Positions 29,978-38,248 of a stretch of DNA of 64,000 nucleotides are shown piece after piece. The notes below the pieces were generated by a model, which saw only the letters and a list, made by a program, of their open reading frames with translations, searched no databases and was not told the origin of the DNA. The stretch is from Myxococcus xanthus (GTDB lineage: Bacteria > Myxococcota > Myxococcia > Myxococcales > Myxococcaceae), in assembly GCF_006402735.1 (NCBI RefSeq), contig NZ_CP017174.1, positions 6,366,001 to 6,430,000 on the forward strand. Reading direction: 5' to 3'. The position numbers and the translations under genes are program-made. The first letter of the stretch is position 1; each line of letters starts with the position of its first letter.

Positions 29978-30415
29978 GGCCCTTTCTGACCGTCCACGGT
30001 GGATTCCAGGAGGCCCACACTCCACGTTCCTGGGAGGGGTCACCGACTGTTCACCGAACGACTGCGAGATCGTCTCGGAGATCGATCATAGATTGCACGG
30101 GCCATGCCGGGCCGAGCACTAGATCTCGCGTTGACAGGTTGGGTACCCCCCCATAGCTTGTGGCTGGTCGATGGCGCCCCACCAGCCGATGTGGCTGAGA
30201 GCGGGGAAGAGGAGGGATTGTGGGTTTCTTGCACACAGCATCGGTTTGGCCCATAAATCCCTCCAGACACACCGTCGATTCCAGCCGCTAGCCCCGTCCC
30301 GCCGGAACGGGACTTACCTGAACAATTTTCCAGTAACGTGGTGGGGAACCCCGCTTCCCTGGACAGGCCTCGTGTCTGCCCGAAGCGCCCTGCTTTTGTC
30401 TGGAGTGAGCCGCTC
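29978..30415 (+). promoter_or_regulatory. nrdA upstream region and long structured leader
   Basis: This 438-bp stretch contains no gene. A promoter TTGACA (30131-30136), N17, TAGCTT (30154-30159) predicts a transcript start near 30166 and a leader of about 250 nt. The leader contains a long stem, GGAGGGATT (30211-30219) with AATCCCTCC (30256-30264), extended by TGGG/CCCA. A second hairpin is GTCCCG (30296-30301) with CGGGAC (30308-30313). CCCCCATAGCTTGTGG overlaps the -10 box and resembles an NrdR box (C-x-ATA-x-x-TTGTG), though only one good copy is seen. No B12-box was found. Leader control of nrdAB is plausible. Confidence 0.5.
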
Positions 30416-32932
30416 GTGAACTTCGATACGCCCGTGAAGCCGTCCGCCAACATGTCTGTCCCGCCCGTCTCCTCCGGTCCGTCCACGCCGGCGACGACGC
30501 CCGCGCCGACGGGCGCCGCTGCCTCGGGCGCGGTTGCTTCCGAGCCCACGGCGGGCGACTTCAGCGCGACCTCCATGCGGGTGCGCAAGCGCAACGGCGG
30601 CGCGGAGACGGTGGACCTCAACAAGATTGTCCGCGCCGTGGGCCGCTCCTGCGTGGGCCTGCCCCGCGTGGACGCGATGCGCGTGGCCACGAAGACCATC
30701 TCCGGCCTGTATGACGGCGCGACGACGCGCGAGCTGGACAGCCTCTCCATCCAGACGGCCGCCGCCCTCATCGTCGAGGAGCCCGAGTACGGCCGTCTCT
30801 CCGCGCGCCTGCTGGCCACCTTCATCCAGAAGGAGGTCAGCAACCAGGACATCCACTCCTTCAGCCAGTCCGTGGCCGCGGGCCACAAGCACGGGCTGAT
30901 CGCGGATCGGCTGCTCCAGTTCGTCCAGGCCAACGCGCGCAAGCTCAACGCGGCCATCGACCCATCGCGCAACGACCTCTTCGAGTACTTCGGCCTGCGC
31001 ACCGTCTACGACAGGTACCTGCTGAAGAACCCGCAGACGCGCGAGGTGCTGGAGACGCCGCAGGAGTTCTTCCTCCGCGTGGCCAGCGCGCTCAGCGGCG
31101 ACAATGTGAATGAGGCCATCGAGCTGTACCGGCTGTTCAGCTCGCTGGAGTACCTGCCCAGCTCCCCCACCCTGTTCAACTCGGGCACGCGCCACGAGCA
31201 GCTTTCGAGCTGCTTCCTGCTGGACTCGCCCGCGGACGAGCTGGACGCCATCTACAAGAAGTATTCGGACATCGCGATGCTGTCGAAGTTCTCCGGCGGC
31301 ATCGGCGTGGCGTACCACCGGGTGCGCGCGCGCGGCTCGCTCATCAAGTCCACCAACGGGCACTCCAACGGCATCGTCCCCTGGCTGAAGACGCTGGACG
31401 CCTCCGTGGCGGCGGTGAACCAGGGCGGCAAGCGCAAGGGCGCGTGCTGCGTGTACCTGGAGACGTGGCACGCGGACATCGAGGACTTCCTCGAGCTGCG
31501 TGAGAACACCGGCGACGACGCGCGCCGCACGCACAACCTGAACCTGGCCAACTGGGTGCCGGACCTCTTCATGAAGCGCGTGGAGGCGGACGGCGACTGG
31601 AGCCTGTTCGACCCGAAGGGCGTCCCCCACCTCACGGACCTGTACGGCGACGCCTTCGAGCAGGCCTACGCGAAGGCAGAGGCCGACGGACTGGCCATGC
31701 GCAAGGTGAAGGCGCGTGACCTCTACGCCCGGATGATGAAGTGCCTGGCGCAGACGGGTAACGGCTGGATGACCTTCAAGGACATCAGCAACCGCAAGAG
31801 CAACCAGACGGGCAAGGACGGCAACGTCATCCACCTGTCCAACCTGTGCACCGAAATCCTGGAGGTGACGAGCCAGGGTGAGACGGCGGTGTGCAACCTG
31901 GGCTCGTTGAACCTGAGCCGGATGCTGGTGAACGGGAAGTTCGACTTCGAGCGGCTGCGCGCCAACGCCCAGCTCGCGATGCGGCAGCTCGACCGCGTCA
32001 TCGACCTGAACTACTACCCCATCCCCACGGCGGCTTCGTCCAACAAGCGCTGGCGCCCGGTGGGCCTGGGCCTGATGGGCCTCCAGGACGTCTTCTTCCA
32101 GCTCAAGCTGGCCTTCGACTCGGCGGAGGCGCGTGCGCTCTCCAAGAAGATTTCGGAGGAGATCTACTTCGCGGCGCTGACCACGTCCTGCGAGCTGGCC
32201 GAGCAGTACGGCGCCCACGAGTCCTTCCAGGAGACGCGGGCGGCCAAGGGCGAGCTCCAGTTCGACCACTGGGGCGTGGTGCCCGAGGACACGGCGCGCT
32301 GGGACGCGCTGCGCCAGCGCATCATGAAGCACGGCCTGCGCAACTCGCTGATGATTGCGATTGCCCCCACGGCGACGATTGCCTCCATCGTCGGCTGCTA
32401 CGAGTGCATCGAGCCGCAGGTGTCCAACCTGTTCAAGCGCGAGACGCTGTCGGGTGACTTCCTCCAGGTGAACCGCTACCTGGTGCGCGACCTCCAGGCG
32501 TTGGGGCTGTGGAACGAGAACATCCGCAACCGCATCAAGATGGCGGAAGGCAGCGTGCAGGACATCACCGAGCTGCCGGAGAACCTCCGCGCGGTGTACC
32601 GCACGGCGTGGGAGCTGCCGATGCGCTCGCTGCTGGACATGGGCGCGGACCGAGGGGCGTTCATCGACCAGAGCCAGTCGCTCAACCTGTTCGTCGAGAC
32701 GCCGAACATCGGGAAGCTGTCCTCGATGTACTTCTACGCGTGGCAGAAGGGCCTGAAGACGACGTACTACCTGCGCTCGCGTCCGGCGACGCGGATTGCC
32801 AAGGCCACGGTGGGCGCGGGTGGTGGCGCCAGCATGGCGTCCGCGGCCCCTGCCCCGGTGGCGAAGGCGACCGAGGCCGAGGCGGTGGCCTGCTCGCTGG
32901 AGAACCCGGAAGCGTGCGAGGCCTGCCAGTAG
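30416..32932 (+). CDS. nrdA: Ribonucleoside-diphosphate reductase class I, alpha subunit
   Basis: Catalytic subunit that makes deoxyribonucleotides. The GTG at 30416 has GGAG about 10 nt upstream and gives 838 residues. A low-complexity 50-residue N-terminus precedes an ATP-cone (about 55-140, MRVRKRNGGAETVDLNKI). The barrel follows with the active-site residues: Cys in LSSCFLL, NLCTEI (thiyl-radical Cys and Glu), AVCNLGSLNLS, and PTATIA phosphate loop. The C-terminal shuttle cysteines are in CEACQ. The nrdB gene follows after 76 bp. The frame continues upstream to 30338, but that part lacks a ribosome-binding site. Confidence 0.97.
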   Translation: MNFDTPVKPSANMSVPPVSSGPSTPATTPAPTGAAASGAVASEPTAGDFSATSMRVRKRNGGAETVDLNKIVRAVGRSCVGLPRVDAMRVATKTISGLYDGATTRELDSLSIQTAAALIVEEPEYGRLSARLLATFIQKEVSNQDIHSFSQSVAAGHKHGLIADRLLQFVQANARKLNAAIDPSRNDLFEYFGLRTVYDRYLLKNPQTREVLETPQEFFLRVASALSGDNVNEAIELYRLFSSLEYLPSSPTLFNSGTRHEQLSSCFLLDSPADELDAIYKKYSDIAMLSKFSGGIGVAYHRVRARGSLIKSTNGHSNGIVPWLKTLDASVAAVNQGGKRKGACCVYLETWHADIEDFLELRENTGDDARRTHNLNLANWVPDLFMKRVEADGDWSLFDPKGVPHLTDLYGDAFEQAYAKAEADGLAMRKVKARDLYARMMKCLAQTGNGWMTFKDISNRKSNQTGKDGNVIHLSNLCTEILEVTSQGETAVCNLGSLNLSRMLVNGKFDFERLRANAQLAMRQLDRVIDLNYYPIPTAASSNKRWRPVGLGLMGLQDVFFQLKLAFDSAEARALSKKISEEIYFAALTTSCELAEQYGAHESFQETRAAKGELQFDHWGVVPEDTARWDALRQRIMKHGLRNSLMIAIAPTATIASIVGCYECIEPQVSNLFKRETLSGDFLQVNRYLVRDLQALGLWNENIRNRIKMAEGSVQDITELPENLRAVYRTAWELPMRSLLDMGADRGAFIDQSQSLNLFVETPNIGKLSSMYFYAWQKGLKTTYYLRSRPATRIAKATVGAGGGASMASAAPAPVAKATEAEAVACSLENPEACEACQ

Positions 32933-33008
32933 GCATTGAGACGCTGACGGTTTCGCAGTTGGAAGAACGTTTGAGTTACCGCGCCGCAGCGCGAGGAGCA
33001 CGGAAGCA

Positions 33009-34019
33009 ATGCTGTTGAACCCTGGCCTGAATCTCACGCTGCGCCCGATGGCGTATCCGCAGTTCTTCGAGATGTACCGGAACGCCATCAAGAACACCTG
33101 GACCGTGGAGGAGGTCGACTTCTCCACGGACCTGGTGGACCTGCGCTCGAAGATGACGGACGCGGAGCGCCACCTCATCCACCGGCTGGTGGCGTTCTTC
33201 GCGACGGGTGACAGCATCGTCGGCAACAACCTGGTGCTGAACCTCTACAAGCACCTGAACGCCCCTGAGGCGCGGATGTACCTGTCGCGCCAGCTCTACG
33301 AGGAGGCGCTGCACGTCCAGTTCTACCTGACGCTGCTGGACACCTACGTTCCGGACCCGGCGGAGCGGGCGATGGCCTTCGCGGCCGTCGACAACATCCC
33401 CTCCATCCAGCGCAAGGCGCAGTTCTGCATGAAGTGGATGGACAGCATCCAGGGGATGGACACGCTGCAGACGAAGCAGGACCGGCGCCAGTTCCTGCTG
33501 AACCTCATCTGCTTCGCGGGCTGCATCGAGGGCCTCTTCTTCTTCGCGGCCTTCGCCTACGTGTACTTCCTGCGCAGCAAGGGTCTGCTGAACGGCCTGG
33601 CGGCGGGCACCAACTGGGTGTTCCGGGACGAGAGCGCGCACATGGCGTTCGCGTTCGAGTCCATCCAGGTGGCGCGCAAGGAGGAGCCGGACCTCTTCGA
33701 CGCGCAGATGGAGCGCGACGTGGTGGCCATGCTCCGCGAGGCCGTGGAGTGCGAGACGCAGTTCGCGCAGGACCTGCTGAGCGGCGGCGTGATGGGCCTG
33801 TCCGTGCAGGACATGCGCGGCTACCTGGAGTACGTGGCGGACCAGCGGCTCCAGATGCTGGGCATGTCGCCGGTGTTCGGCACGAAGAACCCGCTGCACT
33901 TCATGGACCTGCAGGACGTGCAGGAGCTCACGAACTTCTTCGAGCGCCGCGTGTCCTCGTACCAGGTGGCCGTGGGTGTTGGCGCGGCCACGGACGTCGT
34001 GCTCGACGCGGCGTTCTGA
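33009..34019 (+). CDS. nrdB: Ribonucleoside-diphosphate reductase class I, beta subunit
   Basis: Radical-generating small subunit, 336 residues; the ATG at 33009 follows GAGGAGCACGG. Metal ligands and the radical Tyr are visible in EEALHVQFY (Glu, His and Tyr spaced E-x-x-H-x-x-x-Y), so it is a tyrosyl-radical type and not the Phe-bearing Ic type. Further ligands are in FRDESAHMAF and the helix containing VECETQF. It forms the holoenzyme with NrdA and is encoded by the last gene of the operon before a strong hairpin. Confidence 0.96.
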   Translation: MLLNPGLNLTLRPMAYPQFFEMYRNAIKNTWTVEEVDFSTDLVDLRSKMTDAERHLIHRLVAFFATGDSIVGNNLVLNLYKHLNAPEARMYLSRQLYEEALHVQFYLTLLDTYVPDPAERAMAFAAVDNIPSIQRKAQFCMKWMDSIQGMDTLQTKQDRRQFLLNLICFAGCIEGLFFFAAFAYVYFLRSKGLLNGLAAGTNWVFRDESAHMAFAFESIQVARKEEPDLFDAQMERDVVAMLREAVECETQFAQDLLSGGVMGLSVQDMRGYLEYVADQRLQMLGMSPVFGTKNPLHFMDLQDVQELTNFFERRVSSYQVAVGVGAATDVVLDAAF

Positions 34020-34037
34020 GCGGCTGTGTGTTGTGTC

Positions 34038-34062
34038 CCGGGGCGCGGTTTACGCGCCCCGG
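34038..34062 (+). terminator. Terminator hairpin after nrdB
   Basis: A perfect 10-bp stem (CCGGGGCGCG at 34038-34047 and CGCGCCCCGG at 34053-34062) with a GTTTA loop lies 18 bp after the nrdB stop. The following sequence (TTGAGG) is not a T-tract. Confidence 0.6.
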
Positions 34063-34265
34063 TTGAGGTCAGCGCGCGGAGGGGTCACCAGAACTTCCAC
34101 CATGGGCGCTTCGGAGCCTCGGCCCCCCCTGATCCGGCGCCTGGATGGTTGCTCAACAGGGCCACCCTTCCTCCATTGCTTCCGGCGCCGTAACCGTCCG
34201 GCCAGTGACGTGGCGTGAGCAGTTGCAGCCGGATGAGAACCGTGGTCGGCGCACGCCGCGAGGAT

Positions 34266-35760
34266 TCAGAGACTGGGCTGGAGGCGCGAGTCGGGCGGGT
34301 CGGCGGCGCGTCGCCGCTTCCACTCGTGGGGCAGCAGCTCACCAATGCGCGAGTTGGGGTACGTCTGCACGCGCAGCAAGACGTCCTCAAGGTATGCCTC
34401 GGGGTTGACTTGGTTGGCCTCACAGGTGGCCACCAGCGCGTAAAGGCCCGCGAGATTCTCCCCCGCGACCTCGTGGCCGACGAAGAGGAATTTCTTCCGG
34501 CCCAGGGCCGCCTTCCTCAGCGCCGATTCCGAGCGGTTGTTGTCGAGAGGAAGGCGCTCATTCTCCACGAAGCGGGTGAGGGCCTCCCACTGCTTGAGGG
34601 CGTAGGAAATGGGAAATGGCCTGGCCCAGCGGACTCTTGGGCGGGTGCCGCGGCGCCTGCGTTTCAAGCCAGGCATGCAGTTGCGCGATGACGGGGGCGA
34701 TGTGGAGTTGACGCAGTCCGCGGAGCGCGGCCGTGCGAACCAAGTCCGCGTCGCGTGCCTGGGCTTCCACCCGGTAGAGATCGAGGATGAAATCCAGGGC
34801 TTCACGCGCTTCGGGCGCGGTGGCCAGCGCGTCGAAAATGCGACGCCGGCAGTGGGCCCAACACCCGACGCGTACCCGGCCCTGGGGTAGCGCCACCGCG
34901 TTGTAGCCGGTGTACGCGTCCACCACGAGGGCGCCCGAGGTGCCGCCCAGGACTTCCTTCGGCGTCTTGCTGGCGCGGCCCATGCTGAAGCGGTAGCCGA
35001 TGAGCCACTCGCCTGCCTCATTCTGGGTGAGGAAAGTCCAGAGGTAGCCAAGCCGCGTCTTCTTCACGTCCAGCACTCGCAGCGGCGCCTCGTACGCCCA
35101 CACCACGTCCGCAGACGCAATGCATTGCAGCAGGTGGTGGGAGAGAGGCAGTAGTACCGAGGCGGCCTGGTGGAAGAGGTCCGTCAGCGTGCTGCGACTC
35201 ATGGGCACGCCGCTTCTCTCCACCCTCTGGGCCAGCCGGTGCAGCGGCATGGCGTCCGCGCACTTGGACGTCACCACGTGCGCGAGGAAGCCGGGGCCGT
35301 ACTCGCCCCGGTCCACCCCCCTGGCCGGAGGCGGGGCGGTGACGACGCCCCGGCCGCGCGCGCACGCTAGGACTTCCTGCACGTGTACCTGCCGCTCGAA
35401 GCGCGAAAGAATGTACTCGTACACCTCGCTGGTGCGGCCCCGGCCCAGCGGCCTCAAGTCCTCGCTGCCGCACGCGGGGCAGTGGCGCTCCTCGACTGGG
35501 ACGGCGTGGCGAATTTCCCGCGCCGGGATCTCCTCGGCCTTTCGGGCCGCCCTCTGCTGGCGCTTCTTCTTCGCTGCCTCGTCCCGCGCCGCCTTCGACT
35601 CCTCCTCGGACGCGGCCCCTCGCAGCTCGTGTTGGCGGTCATCAAAGAGCGCGGGATTCTGGTCATCGACGCGGTCATCGGCGAGCGCAGGTATCGAGTC
35701 GAGACAACGCAAGACGGCCCCGCGCTGCGCTCCGATTGCGGGGCGCAGAGCGAGGCCCGT
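34266..35760 (-). pseudogene. tnpC: IS66 transposase tnpC, frameshifted and catalytically dead
   Basis: The transposase is split by a frameshift. The reading frame from the tnpB side runs through LGRGRTSEVYEY, the CPAC zinc motif, VVDAYTGYN and KSPLGQAIS. It then slips into a second frame, which continues with ALKQWEALTRF and NERLPLDNNRSE and ends at 34266. At 34605-34618 the 7-mer GGAAATG is present twice in tandem. Deleting one copy restores AISYALKQW, so this duplication is the lesion. The first catalytic Asp of the family (WADETP) is replaced in WAYEAP, and the usual tnpC N-terminus and start are not separable from tnpB. The 5' boundary given is approximate. Confidence 0.88.
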
Positions 35761-36114
35761 GCGCCCGGGAGGCGTCCAGGCGGGCTGGCGCCTCACCTGG
35801 GCCACGTCAATGCCGTCCAGCAACATGGCCAACTGCGTGGCGTCCAGGTGGACTACCTGCGCGCCCGCGTCTACCGGTGGCAGCCGGAAACGGCCCGTCT
35901 CCAATCGCTTGTACAGCAGCACGAAGCCGCCTCGGCTCCACGTCAGTACCTTGATGCGATCGCCTCGCCTGGAAACGAAGGCGAAAAGGTGCCCCGAGTA
36001 GACGTCCTCCCCCCAGGCTGTGGGCACCAGCGCCATGAGGCCGTCGATGGACTTGCGCATGTCCACCGGCCCTGTCGCCAGCACCACCCGCACCGAAGCT
36101 GGGAGGTTAAACAC
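35761..36114 (-). CDS. tnpB: IS66 accessory protein TnpB (open into tnpC)
   Basis: IS66 Orf2 protein, about 115-118 residues (MFNLPASVRVVLATGPVDMR, then KVLTWSRGGFVLLYKRLE and QLAMLLDGID). The typical end RRQPAWTPP is reached near 35770, but no stop follows and the frame runs on into tnpC for 518 codons in all. Whether a separate TnpB is made is unclear. The start at 36114 lies 4 bp past the tnpA stop. The end coordinate given marks the usual protein end, not a stop codon. Confidence 0.8.
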
Positions 36115-36118
36115 CGCC

Positions 36119-36433
36119 TTACCGCCCCAGTTCCGCGACGAGCCGGGCCACGCACTCGACGTCGGTGCCCACGGCGAATCGCACCCGCGCTCCGCTTGCC
36201 GTCACCACCTCCAGCACGAACTCGGCCGCGGCGGGCGCCATCGACACCTGCACCGGCAACAGCCGCACCGGCTCGGCTCGCGTCTCCCCAGACCGTCGCC
36301 TACGGTACACCCACGACTGCAACGTGCTCAGTCGCACGCCTCTCGCTGACGCGAACTCCCGCTGCGTCTGCCCACTGGCCTCGAACGCTTCCGCGACGCG
36401 GCCCCACTCCTGCTTCTCCACCTGCTTCGACAT
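36119..36433 (-). CDS. tnpA: IS66 accessory protein TnpA (helix-turn-helix)
   Basis: IS66 Orf1 protein of 104 residues with an N-terminal helix-turn-helix (EASGQTQREFASARGVRLSTLQSWVYRRR). It appears intact. It is the first gene of the insertion-sequence operon, 69 bp inside the right end. It is needed for transposition only together with TnpB and TnpC, which are damaged here. Confidence 0.88.
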   Translation of the reverse strand: MSKQVEKQEWGRVAEAFEASGQTQREFASARGVRLSTLQSWVYRRRRSGETRAEPVRLLPVQVSMAPAAAEFVLEVVTASGARVRFAVGTDVECVARLVAELGR

Positions 36434-36529
36434 GCCCGAAAGCGTCCGCCGCTACCGCCACCCCGGCAATCCCTCACGGCACGTCGTTGGCCGGACGGTT
36501 ACGCACCAACTACACAAGATTCAGGACTT

Positions 36530-36722
36530 GACCCGATGCTGTTCCCGGTCTCTGCCACCTCGCATCGATGCGAACACTTGCTGCGTCTGCCCCCTGGCCT
36601 TGAACGCATCCGCGATGCAGTCCCACTCCGAATTCTTCGCCTGCTTCAACATCCCCAGAAGCGTCCGCCACGCGCTGCTTGCATTGCAATCCCTCACGGC
36701 ACGTCGTTGGTCGGACGGTTAC
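36530..36722 (-). pseudogene. Fragment of a second IS66 copy (tnpA start plus terminal repeat)
   Basis: The minus strand from 36652 reads MLKQAKNSEWDCIADAFKARG, then QTQQVFASMRG, clearly homologous to the tnpA start at 36433 (SKQVEKQEWGRVAEAFEASG, then QTQREFASARG), before homology is lost near 36550. Upstream of it the sequence to 36722 repeats the IS66 right end (CTCACGGCACGTCGTTGG, then YCGGACGGTTAC). So a diverged end of another IS66 lies 20-220 bp outside the first element. Its remaining parts are absent. Confidence 0.8.
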
Positions 36723-36804
36723 CGGTTAACAACCGTGAGCATCACCCCGCCCCTGCACTCGAAAATCGGCCGATGTTAAAATACCAACCACGCCTGCGAT
36801 TCAA

Positions 36805-37353
36805 ATGCAATTGATAAGACCCGAGACGGCGCTCATCATTCCCATTGTGACAGTTCCATCAAACAGGCCCTATCCGCCCCCCACGCTGGAAGACCTGCAT
36901 CGAAATATCGATCTCTCCAACCAATATCGAATGGAATTCATAAAGCAGGGAATGCTGTTGGCAGGAGCGGTCTTTGTCTTCACTGTCTCATTCATCAAAG
37001 ACCTACTCGATTGCAGTCCTGTCCAAAACAAGTTCCTCGTTGCCATGAGCTGGGGGGCAATGGCAGTGTCACTCCTCGGAGGACTCGGCCATCTGGCGGG
37101 CTGGGACCGCTTCTACATCCGCTATCGAGATGACTTTCACGCGCTCAATGAATTCGACTCAACACTGAGCCTGACTCTGGACGCCACCACCAAAGAAACT
37201 CTTCGCAGAATCACACAACAAAAAATCGACAAAATCAAACAACTACGAACTCGCATCACCCTCGCCCGCCGAACGGCCATGGCTGCGCAACTCCTAGGAT
37301 TCGCGGTGGGAATAATCACCATCGCAATCTTCTACTACCAGAACCTCAGGTAA
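36805..37353 (+). CDS. Small membrane protein of unknown function in an AT-richer island
   Basis: A 182-residue protein with two adjacent transmembrane helices (about 50-70, LAGAVFVFTVSFI; about 80-100, MSWGAMAVSLLGGLGHLAG) and a third near the C-terminus (about 160-178, LLGFAVGIITIAIFYY). The hydrophilic section between is helical and highly charged. Codon use is far richer in A/T than in its neighbours, with strings such as ACAACAAAAAATCGAC, implying recent transfer. The start is uncertain: the ATG at 36805 or the GTG at 36847. The next gene begins 12 bp after its stop, so the two are probably co-transcribed. The family is not recognised. Confidence 0.75.
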   Translation: MQLIRPETALIIPIVTVPSNRPYPPPTLEDLHRNIDLSNQYRMEFIKQGMLLAGAVFVFTVSFIKDLLDCSPVQNKFLVAMSWGAMAVSLLGGLGHLAGWDRFYIRYRDDFHALNEFDSTLSLTLDATTKETLRRITQQKIDKIKQLRTRITLARRTAMAAQLLGFAVGIITIAIFYYQNLR

Positions 37354-37365
37354 CACGGAAAACGC

Positions 37366-38244
37366 GTGAAACCGCTTGATGAATCGCTAGACGCCATCCT
37401 GTTTCCAAAGAGAGGGTCCTGGCACCGTCGGGTCGCGGCTTGGCTTGAACGTGAGGAGAAGGAGTTCCCCAACAGCTTCCTTGAAGCGAATATCGAGGTC
37501 GTCACCCGAACCGTCCGCGATGCGGAGACAGGGCTCCGCATGATCGTGAACATCCCAGCCGATGCATTGCTCTCGATGTTGGATGAAGGGCGGTACCTCA
37601 ACGCCTACGAGCGGCCTCGAGTGGGTGGCGAAGAGAAAGGCCCATCCGAGACACGCCGCGCCGTGGACGCGTTGCTAGGCATGGGAGATAACGCAAGGTC
37701 CTATTACTTCGGTGCAGTGGCGCTCGGTGGAACGGGTGTACGCTTTTATGGCGAATACTGCATGGCGCTTCGTCCCGATGCGGTATCCGCGTCTACTCAA
37801 GTGTTCGACCGTAATTGTTACGATCTCGTGCATCCGCCGCTGAACCAGATAAAAGATACGCGGAATATCGTCGATTGCTTGCGCGGCTCATGGTCCCTTC
37901 ACCTGCTGGACATGCTCGTCCTCAAATGCCTTCCGAGCCTGAGAGGGACCCAGCGCCTGCTCACAGCGGGGGCCGTATCGGAAGCCATACTGCGTGATGA
38001 GGACTTTGTGGAAGTGCACCGGCTGGGAACATTTGGCCCACAGGAACTGGAAGAAATTCGCCAGAGCCCTGATGACGCCGTTGTATCCGCGCAGATTGCT
38101 TCGAACATGCAGCGGGGAGTGCCGCCCAGTCCTGATGAAATCCTCTGGAATGCGCGCCGCAATCTCGTAAACAAACGATTGGAAGAGTTCTCGATCCGAA
38201 CACGCTTGGTTACGACTTCCGCACGGACTCAGCGTTGGAGGTAG
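37366..38244 (+). CDS. Unknown island protein (292 residues)
   Basis: Second gene of the AT-richer island; GTG start at 37366, 12 bp after the previous stop. There is no signal or transmembrane segment. Features visible are a central block LDEGRYLNAYERP followed by YYFGAVALGGTGVRFYGEYC and a helical C-terminus. The G-R-x-L-N...F-Y-G-E-Y spacing is loosely reminiscent of ADP-ribosyltransferase-like or DUF3626-type folds found in toxins, but the match is too weak for a call. It is followed after 4 bp by the next gene, indicating translational coupling. Confidence 0.72.
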   Translation: MKPLDESLDAILFPKRGSWHRRVAAWLEREEKEFPNSFLEANIEVVTRTVRDAETGLRMIVNIPADALLSMLDEGRYLNAYERPRVGGEEKGPSETRRAVDALLGMGDNARSYYFGAVALGGTGVRFYGEYCMALRPDAVSASTQVFDRNCYDLVHPPLNQIKDTRNIVDCLRGSWSLHLLDMLVLKCLPSLRGTQRLLTAGAVSEAILRDEDFVEVHRLGTFGPQELEEIRQSPDDAVVSAQIASNMQRGVPPSPDEILWNARRNLVNKRLEEFSIRTRLVTTSARTQRWR

Positions 38245-38248
38245 ATAC

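Larger units (their letters stand above)
34190..36502. mobile_element. Decayed IS66-family insertion sequence
   Basis: A 2313-bp element with matching ends. The left end begins GTAACCGTCCGGCCA at 34190 and the right end is its reverse complement ending at 36502; the inner bases (RYGACGTGSCGTGAG) also match. On the minus strand it carries the three IS66 genes tnpA, tnpB and tnpC, with tnpB and tnpC fused and tnpC broken. The 8 bp flanking each end (CCGGCGCC and GCACCAAC) are not a target duplication, so the insertion is old or rearranged. The element cannot move by itself. Confidence 0.9.

Noticed and set aside
30160..30415. A B12 riboswitch in the nrdAB leader
   Set aside because: No B12-box or typical core helices were found, and the reductase is class I, which does not need B12.
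34182..36510. An 8-bp target-site duplication around the IS66 element
   Set aside because: The flanks are CCGGCGCC and GCACCAAC, which do not match; the flank after the second terminus (CGGTTAAC) does not match either.
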